Assembly: GCF_037963835.1 (NCBI RefSeq)
Contig: NZ_CP150145.1
Span: 7,479,335-7,543,334 of the forward strand
DNA: 64,000 nt
Source of the DNA: Paenibacillus sp. FSL H8-0332
GTDB taxonomy: Bacteria; Bacillota; Bacilli; Paenibacillales; Paenibacillaceae
Direction: 5' to 3'
Numbering within the stretch: position 1 is the stretch's first letter; every line of letters begins with the position of its first letter. Below the pieces are notes generated by a model. It saw nothing but the letters and a program-made list of their open reading frames with translations. It was not told the DNA's origin and did no database searches. A program made the position numbers and the translations under genes. Shown one piece after another: positions 42,316-50,193 of the stretch.

Positions 42316-44376
42316 GTGAAGAGAAATTCAATATGGAAAATGGGGCTAATAACAGCAATGGCTTCGGTTCTAATAAGCGGATGTGTTGTAAGCACCAGCT
42401 CTGTCACATTTAATTATCCTGCTGACCAACCGGACAGCACCGAGCATGTATATTTACGGTATTCGGACGGTACAGTAGCTGCAGTTCCTGATGCTGCAGG
42501 AGGCAGCAGTGTAACCGTTGCGACTTACAGTAATAAAACCATTGTTGGCGGGTATGTGAGCGACGGCAATATAAGCTGGGTTCCGGAATATTCGTATTCG
42601 TACCCCACGGTGAACGTATCCGGATTTCAAACCTACAAGCCTGCTTTTGCCGCAGATCATGTGAAACTGGCTAAACAGCCGGAGCAGGATGCCAATTATC
42701 CTGCCTATATCAATGTTACTCTTGCTGTCTATGATACTGACGATAACCTGGTGACCGGCCGCACCGAAGTATTTGCCCATTCGGCTACAGCTTACACCGT
42801 ATTTAAGAATACAGATCCATTGGATAATCTCAATAATAATAATACTGCTAATGGAGGCTTCTCCTCGTATACAGAGAACGGCCTCGTCACCTTCCTCATC
42901 CAATCGGACAGTGCGGATATCTCTTCCCAGATTTCGCTGTACTCGGGTGCGCAGATCATCGCGGAGAATATCTTCAAAAAGGTAACCGGAATTACAGTAA
43001 CAAGTATCGGCGGCTCCGATTCCCTGTATGCGGGGGACTCACTCACTATGAGTGCTGAAGTCCTGCCGTTGCATGCTGCCAACCGGGCTGTAGTCTGGTC
43101 TGTTGTATACGGCAGCGGGTCCGCGACTATTGATGCAACAAGCGGTGAACTTACCGCAGTTGATCCAGGTACAATAACTGTTACAGCCGCAGCTACAGAC
43201 GGCACGGGTACAACGGGCAGCCTCCTGCTTACTATATTGGAGACGCCAGTACCAACAGCATCGCCGATGCCGACTGAGGCCCCAACAGAGGCGCCGACGC
43301 CGACCGAGGCCCCAACCGAGACGCCAACATCGACGCCGACCACAGCGCCGACCGTGGCGCCAACCGAGGCGCCAACGGAGGCGCCAACATCGACGCCGAC
43401 CACAGCACCGACCACAGCGCCAACCGAGGCGCCAACATCGACGCCGACCACAGCACCGACCACAGCGCCAACCGAGGCACCAACATCGACGCCGACCACA
43501 GCACCGACCGTGGCACCAACGGAGGCGCCGACCACAGCGCCAACCGAAGCACCAACCGAGGCGCCGACCACAGTGCCAACCGAAGCACCAACGGAGGCGC
43601 CAACATCGACGCCGACCGGGGCGACAGCACCCATAGGGGTCACGGCGACAGCTACCCCTACAGCAACACCAACGGCTGCCCCAACGGCCGCAGCAACGCC
43701 AATACCTGCAGCTGCTGGACCGGGTGTGCAGTTCATAAGCAATGTTGTCGATCTTTCCAGTGTGCTGACCAGCCTTTCGCTTAGAATTGAAGATGTCAAA
43801 TTGAATCCGGCTCCGTTAATTTTTACAGATACCACGGCTCACTGGGCCAACTCTGCCATCGGTATTTTTGTAAAGTTAGGTGTGGTTTCCGGCTATCCGG
43901 ATGGCGGCTTCCATCCGAATGCAAGCATTACCCGTGCGGAGTTCGCTACCGTTCTTGCTAAGGTGTTCGGCCTTTCGGAGACCGCTTCGCCCGGAAGCTC
44001 CTTGAGCGATACCTCCGGCCACTGGGCCGAAGCTTCCATCCGCGCTCTGCAGCAAAGGGGGGTGATCTCCGGCTATCAGAATGGCCTGTTCCTTCCTAAC
44101 CGTGAGATTAGCCGCGCCGAGATTATTGCTATGATCTCCAAGATCATTGACCTGAACAGTGTGAATTCTCCTGCCTCTTCCGGATTCTCTGATCTGGATA
44201 AGACATGGAATCAAGAACAGATCATGCAAGCGGCGGCAGCCGGTATTATTAGCGGGTCAGGCAATGGCGTCTTTCTTCCAGCCAGGCAGGCGTCCCGGGC
44301 CGAAGCTTTGACTATAGTCCTGCGTGTATTGGAGACTAATCCGGAGCTTAAGACCCTTCTGGATACCTTGAAATAA
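42316..44376 (+). CDS. SLH-domain lipoprotein with Big2 domain and Thr/Pro linker
   Basis: 686 residues from GTG 42316, just before a lipoprotein signal peptide with lipobox LISGC; the longer upstream frame covers the promoter. After the lipidated Cys comes a beta-rich domain (to about 215), a bacterial Ig-like group 2 domain (about 225-305, VTSIGGSDSLYAGDSLTM), a Thr/Pro/Ala/Glu repeat linker (TEAPTSTPTTAPT, 315-460) and three SLH domains (FTDTTAHWANSAIGIFVKLG and two more). Having both a lipid anchor and SLH domains is unusual and could tie membrane to wall polymer. It shares its promoter type with the operon at 37613. Confidence 0.88.
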   Translation: MKRNSIWKMGLITAMASVLISGCVVSTSSVTFNYPADQPDSTEHVYLRYSDGTVAAVPDAAGGSSVTVATYSNKTIVGGYVSDGNISWVPEYSYSYPTVNVSGFQTYKPAFAADHVKLAKQPEQDANYPAYINVTLAVYDTDDNLVTGRTEVFAHSATAYTVFKNTDPLDNLNNNNTANGGFSSYTENGLVTFLIQSDSADISSQISLYSGAQIIAENIFKKVTGITVTSIGGSDSLYAGDSLTMSAEVLPLHAANRAVVWSVVYGSGSATIDATSGELTAVDPGTITVTAAATDGTGTTGSLLLTILETPVPTASPMPTEAPTEAPTPTEAPTETPTSTPTTAPTVAPTEAPTEAPTSTPTTAPTTAPTEAPTSTPTTAPTTAPTEAPTSTPTTAPTVAPTEAPTTAPTEAPTEAPTTVPTEAPTEAPTSTPTGATAPIGVTATATPTATPTAAPTAAATPIPAAAGPGVQFISNVVDLSSVLTSLSLRIEDVKLNPAPLIFTDTTAHWANSAIGIFVKLGVVSGYPDGGFHPNASITRAEFATVLAKVFGLSETASPGSSLSDTSGHWAEASIRALQQRGVISGYQNGLFLPNREISRAEIIAMISKIIDLNSVNSPASSGFSDLDKTWNQEQIMQAAAAGIISGSGNGVFLPARQASRAEALTIVLRVLETNPELKTLLDTLK

Positions 44377-44416
44377 GCAAGCCACGTGCGGCTTCTGCAG
44401 ACTTCTTGTCGGTAGG

Positions 44417-44459
44417 AAAGCCCGCTTCAGCCTTTTCGGAGGCCGGAGCGGGCTTTTTC
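44417..44459 (+). terminator. Terminator of the SLH lipoprotein gene
   Basis: AAAGCCCGCT/AGCGGGCTTT stem with inner GCC/GGC, followed by a T-run. Confidence 0.9.
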
Positions 44460-44558
44460 TGGAATTTTAGAGGCCGGGCGCGGCTTTTAGCTGTTGAATA
44501 AAAATATAATATGAAGTATCTCTGGCAGATCAGTTTCTGATAAGATAGGAGGCACAGA

Positions 44559-46403
44559 ATGCAAGATTCCTTCCTGAATAGAGGTCAACCATCTATGACA
44601 TATAATGTGTATTTATCGGCACTTTTGATGGCTGCGACCTGTTGCTCATTACTGCTGGTTTATCTGTGCTTCAAAAGAAGAGACCTTCCTATAGCGGTAA
44701 GCTACGGTCTGGGGATGCTGGCCGGCTCCTTTTATTCTTTTGGCTATGCCTTCGAAATTGTCAGTACCTCTCTGGAGCATATCCGTTTTTGGCTGCGCGT
44801 TGAATATATCGGGATTCCGTTCGGCACAGTGCTGTGGTTCATTATGGTACTTCAGTATACCGGCAGGCAGTCGTGGGTCCGTCCCAGGAATATTGCATTA
44901 ATGATGATTGTTCCCCTAATAACCTTCACAGCCCACAATACCAATGAATGGCATCATTTATTCTATACAAGCATAACGATGAACGAGACAGAGGGCTTTC
45001 CGCTGGTCACCCTCATAAAAGGCCCGTTATATAAGCTTCATGTTCTCTATTCCTATAGTTTTTTCATCATAGGGATGTTTTATTTGCTGCAGATGCTCTT
45101 CCGGGCAGTCCGGGGGATGAAGAAGCAGATTGTCCTGATGATTATAGGTTCCTGGGGGCCCTTTGGTTTTACACTAATTTATTTGAGCGACGCGATCTAT
45201 ATGCCTATCGACATTTCACCCTTTGGTTTCCTGTTCTCCGGTGTTTTTTATATGTGGGGAATCTACCAGTTCAATATGCTGAGGATCGCGCCGCTGGCAC
45301 TTCAGCGGGTGTTCGAATCGATGGAGGAAGCGGTCATTATTCTTGATACCGACAACTGCCTCACCAGCTTTAACCGCTCAGCCAAAGGAATAGTCGGCGG
45401 GTTGAATTACAGAAATACAGGCCAGCCTGCTGCACAGGTTTTCTCCGGGTATCCCTTGCTGTTGAAGATGATGGCACAGGGGCATGACAGCGCATCAAGA
45501 ATTCAGCTTGCAGGCCCTGACGGCAATTTCTATAATGTCCATCTGTCTTTTGTCAGGAATAAGCATCTGAAGATTGTCGGAAAAATGCTGCTGCTAAGAG
45601 ATGTGACAGAAGCTGTGCATGCAGAAGAACGGCTGCGTGACAATGCCCGGCAGTTAAGTGAGCTGAACATGTTCAAAGACCGGATGTTCAGTGTGGTTGC
45701 CCATGATATCCGTGATCCCTTGGCGGTCCTGGTCAATCTGATGGAGCTGCTTGAAGAGGAGATACAGGATGGCAGCGGGGATCATGATGAAGAGATCCTT
45801 CACGAAATGGGTCAGCAGATCCGGAACACCTTCGGGCTTGTGGAAGTGCTGCTGGACTGGTTCCGGAGCCAGAGGGAAGGGATGATCTTTGATCCGGTAA
45901 CGCGGGATCTGGCATATACGGTACGGGCTAACCTGCGGCTCCTGCAGCAGCGGAGTGATACCAAGCAGATTCAGATCATTTCAGAGATCCCGGAGGAGAG
46001 CTATATCTATGCGGATAAAGAAATGCTGGATCTGATCATCCGCAATCTCTTGTCCAATGCGATTAAATTCTCGTACCGTGGAGGAAGCATCCGTTTAAAG
46101 GCGGAGAGGAGAGACCGTCACATGGTCATCGCTGTGAGTGATACAGGGGGAGGGATATCCCCGGAGCAGGCCGGTACCCTGCTGCAGGATGATTACCGGA
46201 TCTCTTCATCCGGTACCTCTGGAGAGCGGGGAGTGGGCTTGGGACTGACTCTGTGCAGGGAGTTTGTACAGTTGAACGGGGGAGAGCTATGGTTCGACAG
46301 CGTACCTTCCAAGGGGAGCACCTTCTATTTCTCGCTTCCGCTCCCTCCGGAAGCGGAACTGGCTCCAGCAGGCACGCAGCACGGGGAGGGACTAAGTCAA
46401 TGA
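44559..46403 (+). CDS. Histidine kinase with 7TM N-terminal region and PAS domain
   Basis: 614 residues behind AGGAGG. The first 230 residues hold seven hydrophobic helices, as in the HisKA_7TM input domain. A PAS-like domain (about 245-355, AVIILDTDNCLTSFNRSAKG) follows. The H box is FSVVAHDIRDPLAVLVNLME (phospho-acceptor His near 383), then N box IIRNLLSNAIKFSYRGGSI and G boxes VSDTGGGIS and GVGLGLTLCREFV. It overlaps the response-regulator start as ATGA, so the two are a cognate pair. The signal is unknown; a membrane or wall cue would fit the neighbouring surface genes. Confidence 0.92.
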   Translation: MQDSFLNRGQPSMTYNVYLSALLMAATCCSLLLVYLCFKRRDLPIAVSYGLGMLAGSFYSFGYAFEIVSTSLEHIRFWLRVEYIGIPFGTVLWFIMVLQYTGRQSWVRPRNIALMMIVPLITFTAHNTNEWHHLFYTSITMNETEGFPLVTLIKGPLYKLHVLYSYSFFIIGMFYLLQMLFRAVRGMKKQIVLMIIGSWGPFGFTLIYLSDAIYMPIDISPFGFLFSGVFYMWGIYQFNMLRIAPLALQRVFESMEEAVIILDTDNCLTSFNRSAKGIVGGLNYRNTGQPAAQVFSGYPLLLKMMAQGHDSASRIQLAGPDGNFYNVHLSFVRNKHLKIVGKMLLLRDVTEAVHAEERLRDNARQLSELNMFKDRMFSVVAHDIRDPLAVLVNLMELLEEEIQDGSGDHDEEILHEMGQQIRNTFGLVEVLLDWFRSQREGMIFDPVTRDLAYTVRANLRLLQQRSDTKQIQIISEIPEESYIYADKEMLDLIIRNLLSNAIKFSYRGGSIRLKAERRDRHMVIAVSDTGGGISPEQAGTLLQDDYRISSSGTSGERGVGLGLTLCREFVQLNGGELWFDSVPSKGSTFYFSLPLPPEAELAPAGTQHGEGLSQ

Positions 46404-47536
46404 AAGTGATCATTATTGATGATGAGAAGGCTATGCATCTGATATTGAAACGGATGCTTGCCAAGCTGGAAAAGGTTGAACTGATGGGCAGCTTCCTGGA
46501 TACTGCCGCTGCTTTTACCTATTTGAGCACTCATGAGGTGGACCTGATCTTTATAGATATCAGCATGCCCAGAGAAAGCGGCCTGGAATTTGCGGCGAGG
46601 CTTAGAAGGGGCGGCAGGAATCCCAAACTGGTGTTCATCACTTCCCATAAGGAGCATGCGTTGTCTGCCTTTGAGGTCTACGCCCTCGATTATATTGTGA
46701 AGCCGGTGATGCAGGAGAGGCTGCATGAGACGGTGCTAAGAGCCGCTGCACAGACTCATCTGGAGCGTGCGGCAGAAGCCGGACGGGAGCCGGATTTAGG
46801 CAAGGAAGTGCGGATCAGCTGTCTGGGCGGAATTGAAATCGAAGGGGTGCAGGGGAACAAGACCAAATGGAAATCACGGAAAAGCGCGGAGCTCCTCGGC
46901 TACTTGCTTGTACATAAAGGCAGGCTTGTGTCCCGTGCACGGCTCATTGAGGATATCTTTGGCGATATGCCGCAGAAGAATGCAGAGATTTATTTGAATA
47001 CAACGGTCTATCAGCTGCGCAAGCTGCTGGATACCTATGGGCTGAAGAAGCATTTGCATTCGGAGAGTAACCATTATGCTTTTACGTGCATGGGGGTTGA
47101 TGTGGATCTGCTTGGTTTCGAGGAGGGCTGCAGAAGCATGCCTGTGATAGATGAGGCTAATCTGGAACAGGCTATCGAGCTTGAACAGCTATATGCGGGC
47201 GATTTATTCGGAGACCATGTGTATCCTTGGGCCTGGAATGAGATTGAACGGCTGTCGCTAATGTATTCCGCATTCACCCGGCGTCTTTGCACGGCTCTGC
47301 TGGACAAGGGGGAGACGAATACGGCGAGGCGCCTGCTGATCAAGCTGCTGAAGCGCAATGAGCTGGATGAAGAAGCGCATATGCTGCTTATGAGGACCCT
47401 GGCTCTCCAGAATAACAAAGATGCCCTGAACCGGCAGTACCTGCAGTTCGCTGATATTTTGAACCGGGAGATCGGAATCCCTCCTTCGCTTGAGGTCAAA
47501 TCTTATTATGCACAGCTGCTGTCCGGGCTAGGCTAA
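46400..47536 (+). CDS. Response regulator with SARP/BTAD-type output domain
   Basis: 378 residues from ATG 46400, inside the kinase stop. Receiver domain 1-120 with acidic IIDDE, phospho-acceptor D53 in FIDISMP, and K in YIVKPV. A winged helix (about 140-225, SRKSAELLGYLLVHKGRLVS and NTTVYQLRKLL) is followed by a bacterial transcriptional activation domain (about 230-378, ELEQLYAGDLFGDHVYPWAW). This is the SARP layout fused to a receiver. SARPs bind 11-bp-phased direct repeats, and such repeats precede the surface genes at 37613 and 42316. Confidence 0.9.
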   Translation: MKVIIIDDEKAMHLILKRMLAKLEKVELMGSFLDTAAAFTYLSTHEVDLIFIDISMPRESGLEFAARLRRGGRNPKLVFITSHKEHALSAFEVYALDYIVKPVMQERLHETVLRAAAQTHLERAAEAGREPDLGKEVRISCLGGIEIEGVQGNKTKWKSRKSAELLGYLLVHKGRLVSRARLIEDIFGDMPQKNAEIYLNTTVYQLRKLLDTYGLKKHLHSESNHYAFTCMGVDVDLLGFEEGCRSMPVIDEANLEQAIELEQLYAGDLFGDHVYPWAWNEIERLSLMYSAFTRRLCTALLDKGETNTARRLLIKLLKRNELDEEAHMLLMRTLALQNNKDALNRQYLQFADILNREIGIPPSLEVKSYYAQLLSGLG

Positions 47537-47629
47537 CTTAATATATAGTTTTCCTGAGGTAATGAGTCGTGTATAATTTAGGGAATTATGCATTTTTTGA
47601 GGATTTGTAAAAGAGGGTGAAGGTGGGAG

Positions 47630-48193
47630 ATGACGGGAATGAACAGGCATTCAGAACTTGTAACAGGGGAAAAGGTATATCTGCGCCCGCTCAACGGGGA
47701 AGATGCCGAAATGTATTACCATATGTTCTACGGCACGGAAGTCCGCAGGCTTACAGGAACGAAGAAGCATATCACCAAAGAGCAGATTGAGAATTATATC
47801 GCGCGTAAATCCGGAGATGACAGCACGGTGCTACTGCTCATCGCGCTGAAGGAGAACGACGAGGTTATCGGCGACATCGCTATTCAGGACATCGATGGGG
47901 ATAACCGGAATGCCAATCTGCGGATCGCCATCGGGGACGAGCGGCATCAGGGACAAGGATATGGTCGTGAAGCGCTGCTGCTGATGCTGGATTATGGCTT
48001 CGGCATTCTGAATCTGCACAGGATTGAGCTGGAGGTCTACAGTTATAATGCCCGTGCTGCGCATGTATATGAGTCCATCGGGTTCGTGCAGGAGGGGGTG
48101 CGGCGTCAGACGCTGTTCTATAACCATGAGTATCATGATGTGATAATGATGGGCATGCTGGAAAGTGAATACCGGGAGCGTTATTTGAAGTAG
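47630..48193 (+). CDS. GNAT acetyltransferase (RimJ/RimL-like)
   Basis: 187 residues. Acetyl-CoA-binding loop IAIGDERHQGQGYGREALLL (about 102-121) and the RimJ/RimL hallmark NLHRIELEVYSYNARAAHVY are present. Substrate may be a protein N terminus or an antibiotic amine; sequence does not decide. A TATAAT lies near 47571. A CtsR-type box begins nine bases after its stop, belonging to the heat-shock operon. Confidence 0.9.
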   Translation: MTGMNRHSELVTGEKVYLRPLNGEDAEMYYHMFYGTEVRRLTGTKKHITKEQIENYIARKSGDDSTVLLLIALKENDEVIGDIAIQDIDGDNRNANLRIAIGDERHQGQGYGREALLLMLDYGFGILNLHRIELEVYSYNARAAHVYESIGFVQEGVRRQTLFYNHEYHDVIMMGMLESEYRERYLK

Positions 48194-48201
48194 AGCAGGA
48201 A

Positions 48202-48218
48202 GGTCAAATAAGGTCAAA
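48202..48218 (+). promoter_or_regulatory. CtsR operator 1 (perfect)
   Basis: GGTCAAA-TAA-GGTCAAA, an exact match to the CtsR heptad repeat. It lies about 130 bp upstream of operator 2, at the 3' end of the acetyltransferase gene. Confidence 0.85.
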
Positions 48219-48242
48219 TCCTTAATAATGTTAAAATTTATT

Positions 48243-48286
48243 ATAAAAAAAGAGCCGAAACGCCGGATTTTCCCGGTTTTTCGGCT
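48243..48286 (-). terminator. Hairpin with a T-run on the minus strand
   Basis: AGCCGAAA/TTTCGGCT stem with inner CCGG/CCGG. The run of seven T residues is on the minus strand, yet no gene is transcribed from that side. On the plus strand it could still end the acetyltransferase transcript weakly. Confidence 0.5.
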
Positions 48287-48296
48287 TATACCGGTT

Positions 48297-48351
48297 TTGT
48301 TTTCTCCGGGGGTGCAGGCTATAATAAAGCCATAGGTCAGACAAAGTCAAA
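48297..48351 (+). promoter_or_regulatory. hsp20 promoter with CtsR operator 2
   Basis: TTGTTT, 17 bp, TATAAT (48320-48325), then GGTCAGA-CAA-AGTCAAA (48335-48351) over the predicted start site, where a repressor would block transcription. One base in the first heptad departs from the CtsR consensus. Confidence 0.75.
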
Positions 48352-48406
48352 TTCTTAGCAAGACCGAATTCAAAAAATCAAAAGTCAAATGAGAGGAGAA
48401 TGAAAG

Positions 48407-48880
48407 ATGTTTGATTTGGTTCCTTTTGGTAAACGCAGAGATGATGCTTTTGGTGTGCTGGCGAAGTCGCTGAACGAAGTGTTTAATGATGATTTTTTCG
48501 CACCGCTGACAAGTAACGCGCTGTCTTTCCGGACCGACATCCGTGAGAGTGAAGGGGCATATCTGATCGAGGCCGAGCTTCCGGGCTTCCGCAAAGAAGA
48601 AATCGACATTGATTATTCCAGCCCTTACTTGACGATCAAGGCGGTTCGCACAGAAGAGAGCAATGAGGAGAACAAGGACCATCAGATGGTGCGCCGCGAA
48701 CGGCGGTATGGTGAATATGTACGCCGGTTCTATGTCCAGGATATCGACGATGCGGGCATCCGCGCTTCCCTGAGAGACGGTGTGCTGAGCCTGGAGGTGC
48801 CGAAGCGGCAGAAGCCGCAGGGCAAACGGATCGAAATTCAGGATGGCGGCAATGCATCAGATCGGAAAGAGCTACAGTAA
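48407..48880 (+). CDS. Small heat-shock protein Hsp20 (alpha-crystallin family)
   Basis: ATP-independent holdase that keeps unfolding proteins soluble. 157 residues behind GAGAGGAG. The alpha-crystallin domain spans about 40-140 (FRTDIRESEGAYLIEAELPG, later RYGEYVRRFYVQDID and GVLSLEVPK). The IxI-like tail is weak. CtsR boxes control it, and it sits upstream of cbpA-like and clpB genes, so unfolding proteins can be passed to disaggregation. Confidence 0.95.
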   Translation: MFDLVPFGKRRDDAFGVLAKSLNEVFNDDFFAPLTSNALSFRTDIRESEGAYLIEAELPGFRKEEIDIDYSSPYLTIKAVRTEESNEENKDHQMVRRERRYGEYVRRFYVQDIDDAGIRASLRDGVLSLEVPKRQKPQGKRIEIQDGGNASDRKELQ

Positions 48881-49015
48881 GCGGAAGGACAGCCTTATGA
48901 GGAAGATGGACCTCCAAGTCCGGCTGAAGCTGCCGCTTCCGCAGGAACTCCGGGCTTAGCGGCTGTAGCCGCTGGCCTATCCGGTTCACCGGGCTTTTCA
49001 TATAGCACTAATATT

Positions 49016-49056
49016 AGACGCATTGTAGTGGGAGTCCCGGCTATAATGCGTCTTTT
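49016..49056 (+). terminator. Hairpin terminator between hsp20 and the J-protein gene
   Basis: AGACGCATTGTAG/CTATAATGCGTCT, 12 of 13 paired plus a wobble, followed by TTTT. It may attenuate read-through from hsp20 into the downstream genes. Confidence 0.75.
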
Positions 49057-49104
49057 CCCGGAGGAAGGTAGAAGGTTCCCAATACACGAAAGGAGGAGGT
49101 TCCG

Positions 49105-50118
49105 GTGGCGGCAAATTACTATGAGCGTCTTGGGGTAGATCAGAAGGCCTCGAAGCAGGAGATCAAGAAGGCCTATCAGAAGCTGGCCAAAAAATGGCAT
49201 CCCGATGTCAACAAGGCCCCGGAGGCAGAGGCGAAATTCAAGGAAGCAGCCGAGGCATATGAGGTGCTGGGCGATGAAGACAAGCGCAAAATCTATGATG
49301 AGGAGCTCCGCTATGGTGCCGCTGCAGGCTCACGGGGTCAGCGCAGCCACGGATCAGCCTCCTCTGCGTCATGGGAATCGCCGTTTGGCGCGGGCTGGAG
49401 CAGCGGAGCCGCCTCTTCCGGCGGTATACCGGATGAGGATCTGTTCGGAATGTTCTTCGGCAGCCGGGGTGCGGCTGACCGCACCGGCTTCTTCTCGGGC
49501 GGCAGCGGCGCCCGTCCAGGCGGAAGCCCGTGGGGGGAGGAGTTCAGTACGATGCAGGCCCAGCTTGAAATTACGCTGGAGCAGGCCTACAAAGGCGGAA
49601 ATATCAGCGTTCAGGCGGCGGGCAAGGACCTGAACGTACAGATTCCGGCGCGCTCGGCGGAAGGGACTATCATCCGGGTACCCGGCGGCGGAAGCGGAGC
49701 GGGCCAGGGCAAAGGCAAAGGCCAGGTCGGGGATCTGCTGATCTCGCTGCATCTCCTGCCGCATGAGATCTATGAGCCGGACGGCGGGGATCTGCTCGGC
49801 ACGGTTGAGATCGCCCCTTGGCAGGCTGTGCTTGGCGGAGAAGCCAAGGTGGCGCTGCCGGATGGCAGCAGCGTGAAGCTGAAGATTCCTGCCGGTATAG
49901 CCAGCGGCGGAACGCTGCGCCTCTCTGGCAAGGGGCTGAGACGTCCGGGCGGAACAAATGGGGACATCCTGTTCCGGATGGAGTTGGTCATTCCGTCCGA
50001 TACATCGGAGGCGGAGAAGAAGCTGTACCGCCAGCTGGCGGAGTCCAGCAGCTTCCAGGCCGGGGCGAAACGGCGCAACTCTGGCGGGGCACAGCGGCGT
50101 AGAACGGCAACGCGGTAA
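49105..50118 (+). CDS. DnaJ-class co-chaperone (CbpA-like)
   Basis: 337 residues from GTG 49105 behind AAAGGAGGAGG. The J domain (1-68) has the HPD motif in KKWHPDVNK, which triggers DnaK ATP hydrolysis. A Gly/Ser-rich linker (75-140) leads to the C-terminal substrate-binding domains (LEITLEQAYKGGNISVQ and RLSGKGLRRPGGTNGDILFR). The Cys-rich zinc finger of true DnaJ is absent, so it is type B/CbpA-like. It lies between hsp20 and clpB. Confidence 0.92.
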   Translation: MAANYYERLGVDQKASKQEIKKAYQKLAKKWHPDVNKAPEAEAKFKEAAEAYEVLGDEDKRKIYDEELRYGAAAGSRGQRSHGSASSASWESPFGAGWSSGAASSGGIPDEDLFGMFFGSRGAADRTGFFSGGSGARPGGSPWGEEFSTMQAQLEITLEQAYKGGNISVQAAGKDLNVQIPARSAEGTIIRVPGGGSGAGQGKGKGQVGDLLISLHLLPHEIYEPDGGDLLGTVEIAPWQAVLGGEAKVALPDGSSVKLKIPAGIASGGTLRLSGKGLRRPGGTNGDILFRMELVIPSDTSEAEKKLYRQLAESSSFQAGAKRRNSGGAQRRRTATR

Positions 50119-50193
50119 GAAGCAAGCACGTTCAGCATATATCACAGCCGGGTAACCGCTGATTAACCTATACATTAGAAAGGCGATGATTTT

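Noticed and set aside
42072..42413. 113-codon ORF upstream of the SLH lipoprotein
   Set aside because: It runs through the SARP-type promoter into the lipoprotein gene in another frame and has no ribosome binding site.
43232..43835. Antisense ORFs rich in Val/Gly/Ala opposite the Thr/Pro linker
   Set aside because: Produced by the repeated linker codons; no start signal.
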